64,000 nucleotides of DNA from Mesorhizobium sp. WSM4311 (lineage in GTDB: Bacteria; Pseudomonadota; Alphaproteobacteria; Rhizobiales; Rhizobiaceae): positions 102,500 through 166,499 of the forward strand of contig NZ_NSFV01000012.1 of assembly GCF_002295115.1 (NCBI RefSeq), given 5' to 3'. Position 1 is the stretch's first letter; each line of letters begins with the position of its first letter. The position numbers and the translations under genes are program-made. The notes under the pieces are model-generated. The model worked only from the letters and a program-made list of their open reading frames with translations. It did not search any database and was not told where the DNA came from. This document shows, piece after piece, positions 40,785 to 48,125 of the stretch.

Positions 40785-41816
40785 TTACTTTTCCCAGCGC
40801 GTCTCGACCGGCGCGGCAATCTGCCCCCGCGCCTCGGCAATCACTGTCATCAGCGCCCGAAGCACCGCCTCCACGCCTTCGCCGGTGACGGCGGACAGCA
40901 GCATCGGCGCCCGGCCCGCGGCGCGCTTCAGCGAGGCGACCTTCTTCTTGCGTTCATTGGCATCGAGCGTGTCGACCTGGCTGAGCGCCAGGACCTCGAC
41001 CTTGTCGGTCAGGCCGTGGCCATAGGCCTCGAGCTCGGCGCGCACGGTCTTGTAGGCCTTGCCCGGGTTTTCCTCCTGCGCCGAGACCAGGTGCAGCAGC
41101 ACGCGCGTGCGCTCGACATGGCCGAGGAAGCGGTCGCCGATGCCGACGCCCTCATGCGCGCCTTCGATGAGGCCCGGAATGTCGGCAATGACGAATTCGC
41201 GCGCATCGATGCGCGCGACGCCGAGGCCGGGATGCAGCGTCGTGAAGGGATAATCGGCGATCTTCGGCTTGGCCGCGGTGACGGCGGCCAGGAAGGTCGA
41301 CTTGCCGGCATTGGGCAGCCCGACCAGCCCGGCATCGGCGATCAGCTTCAGCCGCAGCCAGATGTTGAGCTCTTCGCCGGGAAGGCCGGGATTGGCGCGG
41401 CGCGGCGCCTGGTTGGTCGAGGTCTTGAAATGCTGGTTGCCGAAGCCGCCATTGCCGCCCTTGGCGAGCAGGAAGCGCTGGCCGACCACGGTGAGGTCGC
41501 AGATCAGCGTCTCATTGTCTTCCTCGAACACCTGCGTTCCGGCCGGCACCTTCAGCGTCACGTCGGCGCCCTTGGCGCCGGTCATGTTGCGGCCCATGCC
41601 GTGGACGCCGGTCTTGGCCTTGAAATGCTGCTGGTAGCGATAATCGATCAGCGTGTTCAGCCCGTCGACCGCTTCCAGCCAGACATCGCCGCCGCGGCCG
41701 CCATCGCCGCCGTCCGGCCCGCCGAACTCGATGAATTTCTCGCGCCGGAACGACACCGAACCGGCGCCCCCGTCACCCGAGCGGACATAGACCTTGGCTT
41801 GATCGAGAAATTTCAT
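40785..41816 (-). CDS. obgE: GTPase ObgE/CgtA
   Basis: 343 residues. Glycine-rich OBG fold at the N-terminus (FLDQAKVYVRSGDGGAGSVS to about 158), then the G domain with P-loop GLPNAGKSTFLAAV, G3 DIPGLIEGAHEG and SQVDTLDANERKKK in place of NKxD-type G4. Essential ribosome assembly and stringent-response GTPase. Shorter than E. coli Obg, no acidic C-terminal tail, as common in alphaproteobacteria. Leads proB and proA; its upstream neighbour on the opposite strand separates it from the rplU-rpmA group. Confidence 0.95.
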   Translation of the reverse strand: MKFLDQAKVYVRSGDGGAGSVSFRREKFIEFGGPDGGDGGRGGDVWLEAVDGLNTLIDYRYQQHFKAKTGVHGMGRNMTGAKGADVTLKVPAGTQVFEEDNETLICDLTVVGQRFLLAKGGNGGFGNQHFKTSTNQAPRRANPGLPGEELNIWLRLKLIADAGLVGLPNAGKSTFLAAVTAAKPKIADYPFTTLHPGLGVARIDAREFVIADIPGLIEGAHEGVGIGDRFLGHVERTRVLLHLVSAQEENPGKAYKTVRAELEAYGHGLTDKVEVLALSQVDTLDANERKKKVASLKRAAGRAPMLLSAVTGEGVEAVLRALMTVIAEARGQIAAPVETRWEK

Positions 41817-41948
41817 GGGATTGCAGTTTCTTTTATTGGCCTTGCGGCATTGCTCTTAACCTTGGGCCTTGCTCTAAACCAAGGCGCGGTCAAGGGCGAG
41901 ACCGTTTTGTGACATTGGCCGCGTGGGGTCGGCCGGAGACATGTCGGC

Positions 41949-42818
41949 ATGAAACTTGTAACCTACAACATCCAGTACGGCATCGGCCTTGATGGACAAT
42001 ACGATGTCGCCCGCATTGCCGGCACGGTGCGCGGCGCCGATGTGATCGCGCTGCAGGAGGTCACCCGCAACAATCCAAGGAACGGCGGGCGCGACATGGT
42101 CGCCGAGATCGGCGAGGCGCTGCCCGACTATTTCGCCGTCTATGGCAGCAATTTCGAGGCCAATATCGGCTCGCGCATCGAGAACGGCCGCGCCATCACC
42201 ACCACCTTCCAGCTCGGCAACATGATGCTGTCGAAGACGCCCATTCATCTGTCGCGCAACCTGCTTTTGCCGCGCAGCCGCAGCTTCGAGATGATGAATT
42301 TCCAGCGCGGCGCGCTGGAGGCGCTGATCGAGACGCCGCTTGGTTTCATCCGCTTCTATTCCATCCATCTCGATCACCGCAGCCCGGTCGAACGCGCCAG
42401 GCAGATCCAGTTCCTGCGCCGGCGCCTGTTGAACTATGCGCTCGAAGGCGGCGCATTGTCAGGCGTCGCCGAGATCGGCCTGCCGGAACTGCCCCATCCC
42501 GAGGCCTTTGTCGCCATGGGCGATTTCAACATGCTGGCCGGCTCGCCCGAATATCTCGAACTCGCCGGCCGGCCGGACCATGAATTCGGCATGCCGCTGA
42601 CCGCCGACTTCGCCGTTGACGCCGCCGCGCGCCTCGATGTCACCGGCGACGATCTCGCGAGCTGGGTCGACCCCAAGGATCCTACCAACACCAGCCGCCA
42701 CAAGCGCATCGACTACGTCTTCACCAGCGCATCGCTGGCCAGATCGCTGCAGCGCCTGTGGGTCGACCGGCAGGCGACCGGTTCGGACCACCTGCCGGTG
42801 TGGGCCGAACTGGCCTGA
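41949..42818 (+). CDS. Endonuclease/exonuclease/phosphatase family protein
   Basis: 289 residues. EEP fold: KLVTYNIQYGIGLD with the catalytic Asn, VIALQEVTRNN with the metal Glu, SIHLDHRSPVERARQIQFL with the catalytic His, VAMGDFNMLAGSPEY with Asp and Asn, and SDHLPVWAELA at the end. No signal peptide. Could act on DNA, inositol phosphates or lipids; the family alone does not tell. It is in opposite orientation to obgE and the GNAT gene, splitting the usual rplU-to-proA order. Divergent from obgE (132 bp). Confidence 0.85.
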   Translation: MKLVTYNIQYGIGLDGQYDVARIAGTVRGADVIALQEVTRNNPRNGGRDMVAEIGEALPDYFAVYGSNFEANIGSRIENGRAITTTFQLGNMMLSKTPIHLSRNLLLPRSRSFEMMNFQRGALEALIETPLGFIRFYSIHLDHRSPVERARQIQFLRRRLLNYALEGGALSGVAEIGLPELPHPEAFVAMGDFNMLAGSPEYLELAGRPDHEFGMPLTADFAVDAAARLDVTGDDLASWVDPKDPTNTSRHKRIDYVFTSASLARSLQRLWVDRQATGSDHLPVWAELA

Positions 42819-42840
42819 TTCAGTCTTCGGCCTCGCTCCG

Positions 42841-42982
42841 ATGTGTGTTGAGATTCAGGTCAGGCCGCGCCGAGAGTGGTGGCTTCCGAGAACCGGAGCG
42901 GAGCGTACTTAAAGTACGTGAGCACCGGAAGCGCAGGAAGCCGCCATTCGCAGGCCGGCCTCACCTGAATATCAGCACACAT
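42841..42982. repeat. RIME2-like palindromic mosaic element
   Basis: About 142 bp. Outer inverted arms of about 25 bp (atgtgtgttgagattcaggt against acctgaatatcagcacacat, imperfect), inner arms ggcttcc / ggaagcc and a central gcgtacttaaagtacgt. Fills the whole gap between the convergent endonuclease/phosphatase and GNAT genes; its right end reaches the GNAT stop codon. I recall this class as widely dispersed in Rhizobiales. Confidence 0.8.
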
Positions 42983-43569
42983 CAAAAATGCACCCAGTTG
43001 CGCAGGCTGATCCACGTCTTCCTGTCGAGCCTGTAACGCTCGACCGGCACTTGGCCGGCGACGATCGAATTCAGCATGCCCTGCCCGGCATACTGGAAGC
43101 CGCACTTGTGGATGACCCGGCGCGAGGCCGGATTGATGACCCGCGTCGAGGCATGCAGCACCTGGACCGACGTCTGCTGGAAGGCGAGGTCGACCAGCGC
43201 GTGGGCGGCTTCCGTCGCATAGCCGCGCTTCCAGTAGGGTTCGCCGATCCAGTAGCCGAGCTCCAGCCCGCGATCGGTGGTGTTGAGCCCCGCGCAGCCG
43301 ACGAACGTGTCGGTGCCGGCCAGCGTCAAGGCGTAGGCGATGCCGGCGCGGCGCGACCGTGTCATGGCCAGGAATGCGCGGGCCTCGGCCTCGCCATAGG
43401 GGTGCGGCATGCGCGCCAGCATCTCGGCGACGTGACGGTTGTCGGCAAGCTCGACCAGTTGCGCGATGTCGCTCTCGCGCGGCGCCCGCATCACCAGCCG
43501 CTCGGTGGCCAGCACCGGGCAGTCTATCGCGTAACTTTCGTCTTCTGAGTCTTCCGCTTCGGCAACCAT
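42982..43569 (-). CDS. GNAT-family N-acetyltransferase (RimJ/RimL-like)
   Basis: 195 residues from ATG at 43569 (GGAGGACTTTGAA upstream). Acetyltransferase_3 pattern: LATERLVMRAPRESDIAQLV, IGEPYWKRGYATEAAHALVD at the acetyl-CoA loop, and NPASRRVIHKCGFQYAGQGM. Related to RimJ/RimL-type enzymes that acetylate ribosomal proteins or small amines; the substrate is unknown. Lies downstream of rpmA beyond a terminator hairpin. The position between L27 and obgE is typical for this family in Rhizobiales. Confidence 0.88.
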   Translation of the reverse strand: MVAEAEDSEDESYAIDCPVLATERLVMRAPRESDIAQLVELADNRHVAEMLARMPHPYGEAEARAFLAMTRSRRAGIAYALTLAGTDTFVGCAGLNTTDRGLELGYWIGEPYWKRGYATEAAHALVDLAFQQTSVQVLHASTRVINPASRRVIHKCGFQYAGQGMLNSIVAGQVPVERYRLDRKTWISLRNWVHF

Positions 43570-43590
43570 TTCAAAGTCCTCCAGGCACAA

Positions 43591-43621
43591 GAAAAAGGGG
43601 AGATGGAAACCCATCTCCCCT
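43591..43621 (-). terminator. Terminator after rpmA
   Basis: On the minus strand: aggggagatgg, a four-base loop, ccatctcccct, then ttttc. An 11-bp perfect stem 69 bp past the rpmA stop. It overlaps the 5' end of the GNAT transcript region, so read-through would be needed for joint expression. Confidence 0.85.
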
Positions 43622-43689
43622 GATCCTTTTCCTGGCGTTGCCAGACACCGGTTCCCGAGATGGGTGCCGGTGTTCTAGTGCGGAACCGG

Positions 43690-43959
43690 CTACTCCGCGG
43701 CTTTGGCGATCGGATTGACCGATACGTAGGTTCGGCCGTTGGCTTTCTTGTTGAAGGTGACCGCGCCTGATTCGAGCGCGAAAAGCGTATGGTCCGTGCC
43801 CATGCCGACATTGACGCCGGGATGCCACGTGGTGCCGCGTTGACGAATGATGATGTTGCCCGGGATGACGGCTTCGCCGCCGAACTTCTTCACGCCCAGA
43901 CGCTTGGAATGCGAGTCGCGACCGTTGCGCGACGAGCCGCCAGCTTTCTTGTGTGCCAT
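43690..43959 (-). CDS. rpmA: Large ribosomal subunit protein bL27
   Basis: 89 residues. MAHKKAGGSSRNGRDSHSKR, LGVKKFGGEAVIPGNIIIRQ and RGTTWHPGVNVGMGTDHTLF are the full L27 pattern. The N-terminal tail reaches the peptidyl transferase centre. Follows rplU by 98 bp and ends before a strong terminator. Nothing unusual. Confidence 0.97.
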   Translation of the reverse strand: MAHKKAGGSSRNGRDSHSKRLGVKKFGGEAVIPGNIIIRQRGTTWHPGVNVGMGTDHTLFALESGAVTFNKKANGRTYVSVNPIAKAAE

Positions 43960-44057
43960 CTAACTAACTCCGTTGCGCCGCAAGGCGCCTAAAAGGCCTT
44001 ATGAACGCGTTCGCGTTCCGTTTCAAGTCCGATCCGGCGGATGTTTCGCCGGAAAAA

Positions 44058-44729
44058 TTACTTCTTCGCCAGTTCCTTGGCCTGCTCGCGCCAGTCCTTG
44101 ATCTGGTCGGCGCTGAACGGCATGTGCTCGTCGATCTTGGCGACATCCTTGTCGGTCAGCTTGGCGAGTTGCGCGAAGGTGATGATGCCCTGCTCGTTGA
44201 GGTCCTTGGCGGCGACCGGGCCGATGCCCTTGATCACGGTCAGGTCGTCCGGCTCGCCCTTCGGCGCCTTGAACAGCGGCGCGGCGGCCGTCTCGGCCGT
44301 CACTTCCGCCTTGGGGGCGGCTTCCTTCTTGGCCTTGGCCTCCTTCGGCGCGGCGTCGGCAGCAACCTCGGCCTTGGCTTCCGCCTTCACGGCGGCCTTC
44401 TTGGCCGGCTTGGCGCCACCCAGCAGGATCTCGGCGATCCGCACGGTGGTCAAAAGCTGGCGATGGCCGATCTTGCGGCGCGAGTTCTGGCGGCGGCGCT
44501 TCTTGAAAGCGATGACCGTGCGGTTCTTGCCCTGCTCGACGACTTCGGCCGTGACCAGAGCGCCATCGACGAACGGCGCGCCGAACGTGACATTCTCGCC
44601 CTCGCCATGCGCGAGCACGTGGCCGATCTCGACGATATCGCCGACATTGGCTTCGACTTTTTCGATCTTCAGGAGATCGTTGGCGGCAACGCGATACTGC
44701 TTACCGCCCGTTTTAATGACTGCGAACAT
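44058..44729 (-). CDS. rplU: Large ribosomal subunit protein bL21 with C-terminal helix-hairpin-helix extension
   Basis: 223 residues from ATG at 44729, about twice the size of E. coli L21. Residues 1-103 are L21 (MFAVIKTGGKQYRVAANDLL, then FKKRRRQNSRRKIGHRQ). From 105 to 160 comes an Ala/Lys-rich linker, and from about 162 a domain LTVIKGIGPVAAKDLNEQGI with ITFAQLAKLTDKDV, related to the C-terminus of LivG in this window. Such extended L21 is known from Rhizobiales; the job of the extra domain is not known to me. Heads the rplU-rpmA transcript. Confidence 0.95.
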   Translation of the reverse strand: MFAVIKTGGKQYRVAANDLLKIEKVEANVGDIVEIGHVLAHGEGENVTFGAPFVDGALVTAEVVEQGKNRTVIAFKKRRRQNSRRKIGHRQLLTTVRIAEILLGGAKPAKKAAVKAEAKAEVAADAAPKEAKAKKEAAPKAEVTAETAAAPLFKAPKGEPDDLTVIKGIGPVAAKDLNEQGIITFAQLAKLTDKDVAKIDEHMPFSADQIKDWREQAKELAKK

Positions 44730-45145
44730 TTTTTGCCTTTCGCTGTTCGGTCGGCCTTGATGAACCGCCTGAGGCGATTCGGCCGTCTTTTTGTCAGTCT
44801 GCGGGTTCAAAAAACAAGCGGCGCGGAAGAACCCTCCACGCCGATTGCGCGCTGTCCCTAACCGAAGGTTGCGCAGGAGTCAAGGCAACAGCCGTTGCCG
44901 GGACAGTCATTGACCGGCAAGGACCAGGCATGTCGACATGACCGCCCGGCGTCGCCGTCGCCCGGCGGCGAGGATGCGTGGTTGGCCCGTGAAACGGCGT
45001 GGGCTCGCCTGCAAAGACCTGCCCTGTTTCAGTCGCTTGTCCCGCAGGCCGGATGACAAGCCAAATATCGGTGGATTTGGCCTTGTAACCTGCCCGTTCA
45101 GCCGTTATCTAGTGCGCCGCGCCGGCAACGGCCGACCATGACCGC
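44730..45145. other. Intergenic region between rplU and tRNA-Ser
   Basis: About 415 bp. The rplU promoter must lie near its left end. One plus-strand frame (67 codons from 44938) is Arg-rich and lacks a ribosome binding site, so I do not call it. No repeat or terminator stands out. Confidence 0.45.
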
Positions 45146-45235
45146 GGAGAGGTGGCAGAGTGGTCGAATGCACCGCACTCGAAATGCGGCATGGGTGCAA
45201 GCCCATCGGGGGTTCGAATCCCTCCCTCTCCGCCA
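45146..45235 (+). tRNA. tRNA-Ser(CGA)
   Basis: 90-base class II tRNA. Acceptor arms ggagagg / cctctcc, discriminator G and encoded CCA; anticodon stem ccgca / tgcgg with loop ctcgaaa, anticodon CGA, which reads UCG; a long variable arm (atgggtgcaagcccat); T loop ttcgaat. The tyrosine recombinase starts 114 bp downstream, so the 3' end of this tRNA is the probable attachment site (attL) of the element to its right. Confidence 0.96.
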
Positions 45236-45349
45236 TTTAGCTTCCATAAAAATCCTTTCCTTTCAAAAGCTTCCTTGTTGCGCTTGACCAGCACGAAGCG
45301 AAACATATCTTAGACTGTGTAACAAACTGTGTAACATTAGAGAAAGATA

Positions 45350-46672
45350 ATGCGACGTTCCGCAGCGCCAAAGCCGCATAAACGTGAAGGCATCTGGTAT
45401 CTCGTCCGCAGGGTGCCGAAGGAATTCGCGGCGTTTGATCGCCGCTGCCTAGTACGCATTTCCACGGGCGTCGCCGTGGCTGACGATCCCCGCGGTGTAC
45501 GGGCGCGAGATGCAGTGCAAAGCCTCGGCGCGGGGCTGGAGGCGTATTGGCGTAGACTGCGGGAAGGCCAATCCGCCGAGGCGGGGCTGCGTTTCGAAGC
45601 CGCGAGGAAGCGCGCGCGGTCATTTGGATTGGCCTATCGCACTAACGAGGAACTAGCAGCGGGGCCGCTCGACGAACTCATGGCCCGTATCAAGCTGCTC
45701 CTCGACAAAAAATCGATCGAGGACGCGCAGGACGTCTCGGCCGTCATGGGTGGGGAGAAGCGGCCAGCGGTCCGCCTGAGCGGTCTTATCAAGGAATTCG
45801 AGACGATCGAGCAACAGAACTTGCTGACCATGTCGCCCAACCAAATCAAGAAATGGCGTAACCCCAAAAAGCGCGCAGTTGCCAATCTGGTTGGAGTCAT
45901 TGGCGACAAGGAGATCGCAAGCCTCACTCGGGACGACGCAATCGCGTTCCGCGAGTGGTGGCAAAAGCGGATCGTTGAGGATGGACTTGATATCGGTACG
46001 GCCAACAAGGACATCGGCCATGTTTCGAAAATGCTGCGCGTCGTCGATCTGACTCACCAGCTCAAGCTGGAGCCGGTTTTTCGAAACCTGCGTCTTTCCG
46101 GCGCCGTCCCCGGGCAACGCGCTGCGTTCACAGCGGAGTTCATTCAGGAGAAGATACTCGCTGAAGGCGCGCTCGACGGACTCAATGACGAAGCCCGCCA
46201 TCTAATCTATGTGATTGCCGATACCGGACTCAGGCTTTCTGAAGCGGCAAACCTCACCACCGAAACAATCCACCTCGATCGAGAAATCCCGCATGTGCGG
46301 GTGCGCCCCAATGGCCGTCGCTTGAAGACCGGTCATTCAGCCCGTGACATTCCCTTGGTTGGCGGCGCACTTGCAGCCATCAAGCTCCATCCGGACGGCT
46401 TTCCTCGTTATCGCGACAAGGCCGCGTCACTTTCAGCGCTCGTCAACAAGGTGCTCGCCAGCAAGGAACTTCTGCCGACTTCCGAGCATAGTCTTTATAG
46501 CCTGCGACACACTTTCGAGGACCGGCTGACGGCAGTTGAGGCGCCGGAGAAGGTAATTGCTTCTCTGATGGGCCACAAATGGATCCGGCCCAAATACGGC
46601 GCGGGACCTTCGTTAGCGCAAAAGCGCGAGTGGCTCCAAAAAATCGCTTTTACCCCGCCCGGGCGAATGTGA
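45350..46672 (+). CDS. Tyrosine recombinase / phage-type integrase
   Basis: 440 residues. N-terminal DUF6538-like part (HKREGIWYLVRRVPKEFAAF), a core-binding domain with SLTRDDAIAFREWWQKRIVE, and the catalytic domain: Arg I in DTGLRLSEAANLT, box II SLYSLRHTFEDRL, LMGHKWIRPKYG with His and the nucleophilic Tyr candidate. The usual H-x-x-R reads Y-S-L-R here, as in a subgroup I recall for island integrases. Starts 114 bp after tRNA-Ser in the same direction, typical for an island or ICE integrase. Should catalyse integration and, with an excisionase, excision. Confidence 0.92.
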   Translation: MRRSAAPKPHKREGIWYLVRRVPKEFAAFDRRCLVRISTGVAVADDPRGVRARDAVQSLGAGLEAYWRRLREGQSAEAGLRFEAARKRARSFGLAYRTNEELAAGPLDELMARIKLLLDKKSIEDAQDVSAVMGGEKRPAVRLSGLIKEFETIEQQNLLTMSPNQIKKWRNPKKRAVANLVGVIGDKEIASLTRDDAIAFREWWQKRIVEDGLDIGTANKDIGHVSKMLRVVDLTHQLKLEPVFRNLRLSGAVPGQRAAFTAEFIQEKILAEGALDGLNDEARHLIYVIADTGLRLSEAANLTTETIHLDREIPHVRVRPNGRRLKTGHSARDIPLVGGALAAIKLHPDGFPRYRDKAASLSALVNKVLASKELLPTSEHSLYSLRHTFEDRLTAVEAPEKVIASLMGHKWIRPKYGAGPSLAQKREWLQKIAFTPPGRM

Positions 46673-46985
46673 TTGCGGCGCCATCCAGGCCTTGAGAACC
46701 AACCTCACGGCTCCAGCTGTCCGAGCCATTTAGGTTGAGCGTGGCCAGCACGCGCTGCGCTCGCTCGCGATTTCCGAGCTTCCGCCGCATTTGTTCGACC
46801 TCGTATTCCAGCCTTTCGAAGGTCGGTATATAGGCATCTCCATGCCGGATGACCAAGTAGGCGGCAACAGCTAGACACCATTCTAGCTCCGTGGCCGATG
46901 GATCGGAAAAAGGGGCGACGCCATACCAAGACGAGCAACGCCTCTCGAGGGCTTCCGAACTAGGCAAACGGCCAGCATGTGGCAT
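46650..46985 (-). CDS. Hypothetical protein downstream of integrase
   Basis: 111 residues, soluble, no recognisable domain. Middle part ATELEWCLAVAAYLVIRHGD is helical; next, FERLEYEVEQMRRKLGNRER looks like a short amphipathic or coiled helix. Its 3' end overlaps the integrase 3' end by 23 bp in convergent orientation. Starts 11 bp after the stop of the 95-residue gene upstream, so both share a transcript. Function unknown. Confidence 0.5.
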   Translation of the reverse strand: MPHAGRLPSSEALERRCSSWYGVAPFSDPSATELEWCLAVAAYLVIRHGDAYIPTFERLEYEVEQMRRKLGNRERAQRVLATLNLNGSDSWSREVGSQGLDGAAITFARAG

Positions 46986-46996
46986 GGGAAAGAAAC

Positions 46997-47284
46997 CTAT
47001 GCCTGATCGACGAACCTAAAGTGCTCACGAAGCTTGACCGGTACGCGGGCCATCGGAGGGTTCTGCCTAAAACCGCCAAAAATTTTGAAACACCCATTCA
47101 TCCGGCTCGAATTCAAAGGGATCGGCGATTTTTGGGTTATGGCTTGCAAGCATAGTTCAGCCCAGACAAGAACGCCTGATATCTTGTCGTGCACTGTCAC
47201 CCTGCCAAATATGGTGCCGGCGACAACGGCAGTTTGGCGAGCAGAAGAATTCCCGAGACTGAGACGTTCTACGGCTTGGCCCAT
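46997..47284 (-). CDS. Small hypothetical protein, first gene of two-gene unit
   Basis: 95 residues starting with ATG preceded by GAGGAGGAG eight to nine bases upstream, a very strong ribosome binding site that makes it likely to be expressed. Sequence RLSLGNSSARQTAVVAGTIF, GRVTVHDKISGVLVWAELCL shows alternating hydrophobic residues suggestive of beta strands. No family recognised. Located inside the element next to the integrase. Confidence 0.5.
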   Translation of the reverse strand: MGQAVERLSLGNSSARQTAVVAGTIFGRVTVHDKISGVLVWAELCLQAITQKSPIPLNSSRMNGCFKIFGGFRQNPPMARVPVKLREHFRFVDQA

Positions 47285-48125
47285 GTTCGCGCTCCTCCTC
47301 GATTGGAGACAGGATGGGCCATATGGAAGCGAATAAAAGGAGGTTGGTGACGAGTCTCGGTAGTGGAGTAGAAACGGGTGGAAAAGCTTGCGCTATTCGC
47401 CATCGGCGCCGCTAAGCGCATTTGAGAGAAGGGGCAGCGATCGCCAAGAGATGACGTCCGATCGCAAGCCGGCTAGAAATGCGACAGTGACGCGCCTTTT
47501 TTGGCACGACCTTAGCACCCGATCGGGCCTCAGCTGGTCGTCGTTGCGCAGCCGATCGGGTGCGATTTTTATAAAGCTCTCTTGGCTTTAGCTTTGAGAG
47601 CCCGTCATCGAGACAAATGCAAGGGAACGGTCCGCCCCCTGGGGACATTCGACATGCCGTGGCAGCTTCCTATGGTGAGCCAGCGCATTCCGATACACGT
47701 TTTCCGCGCTCTACCGTTGCTCCAGCACCTGTGCTGAGGCTGAGCGCTTGATCAGGACCCGACCGCTGCTGTTGCGGGATGGTGACTGGGTTGAGGTCGC
47801 GAAGACCTTGACCGCGGGTACGTTGTTCATCCCGATGAGCGCTGAGCCGAGAAGCAGCCAAGAACGCTTCCCGTAATCGAATCCTACGGGAACCGCGAAA
47901 CCAGCGTCCAAAGGACGCAATTCTCCGACGTCGTTCACTCAAGCTCATCTCGCAACTTGAACGCTTGTATGAAGCCGCTGCATGTGCGCCGGTGGACCGG
48001 ATTGCTGCTATCCAAACCACGTGCTCAGTTTCGCCCCCGTAATAACTCTACCGTCCGAAACGGCTTTCGCGCGTCAGGTCCACCCCACATGAAAGTTCCG
48101 CGAGCAGCACGGACGGAGAGGCCGG
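47285..48125. other. Region without a convincing gene
   Basis: About 840 bp between the small hypothetical gene and the GGDEF-EAL gene. It holds a terminator-like structure (47515-47570) with no clear gene before it. A 75-codon minus frame (47711-47938, GTG start, NDVGELRPLDAGFAVPVGFD) has weak support and may be chance. The rest looks like decayed or noncoding DNA. Confidence 0.5.
47515..47570 (+). terminator. Terminator-like hairpin, possible end of a small RNA
   Basis: 12-bp perfect arms gcacccgatcgg / ccgatcgggtgc around a 25-base loop, followed by gattttt on the plus strand. No plus-strand gene lies in the 800 bp to its left apart from the integrase, so it may end an unannotated RNA. 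Confidence 0.5.

Noticed and set aside
47670..48020. Minus-strand ORF of 116 codons
   Set aside because: Arg- and Ser-rich peptide without motif or ribosome binding site; probably chance.
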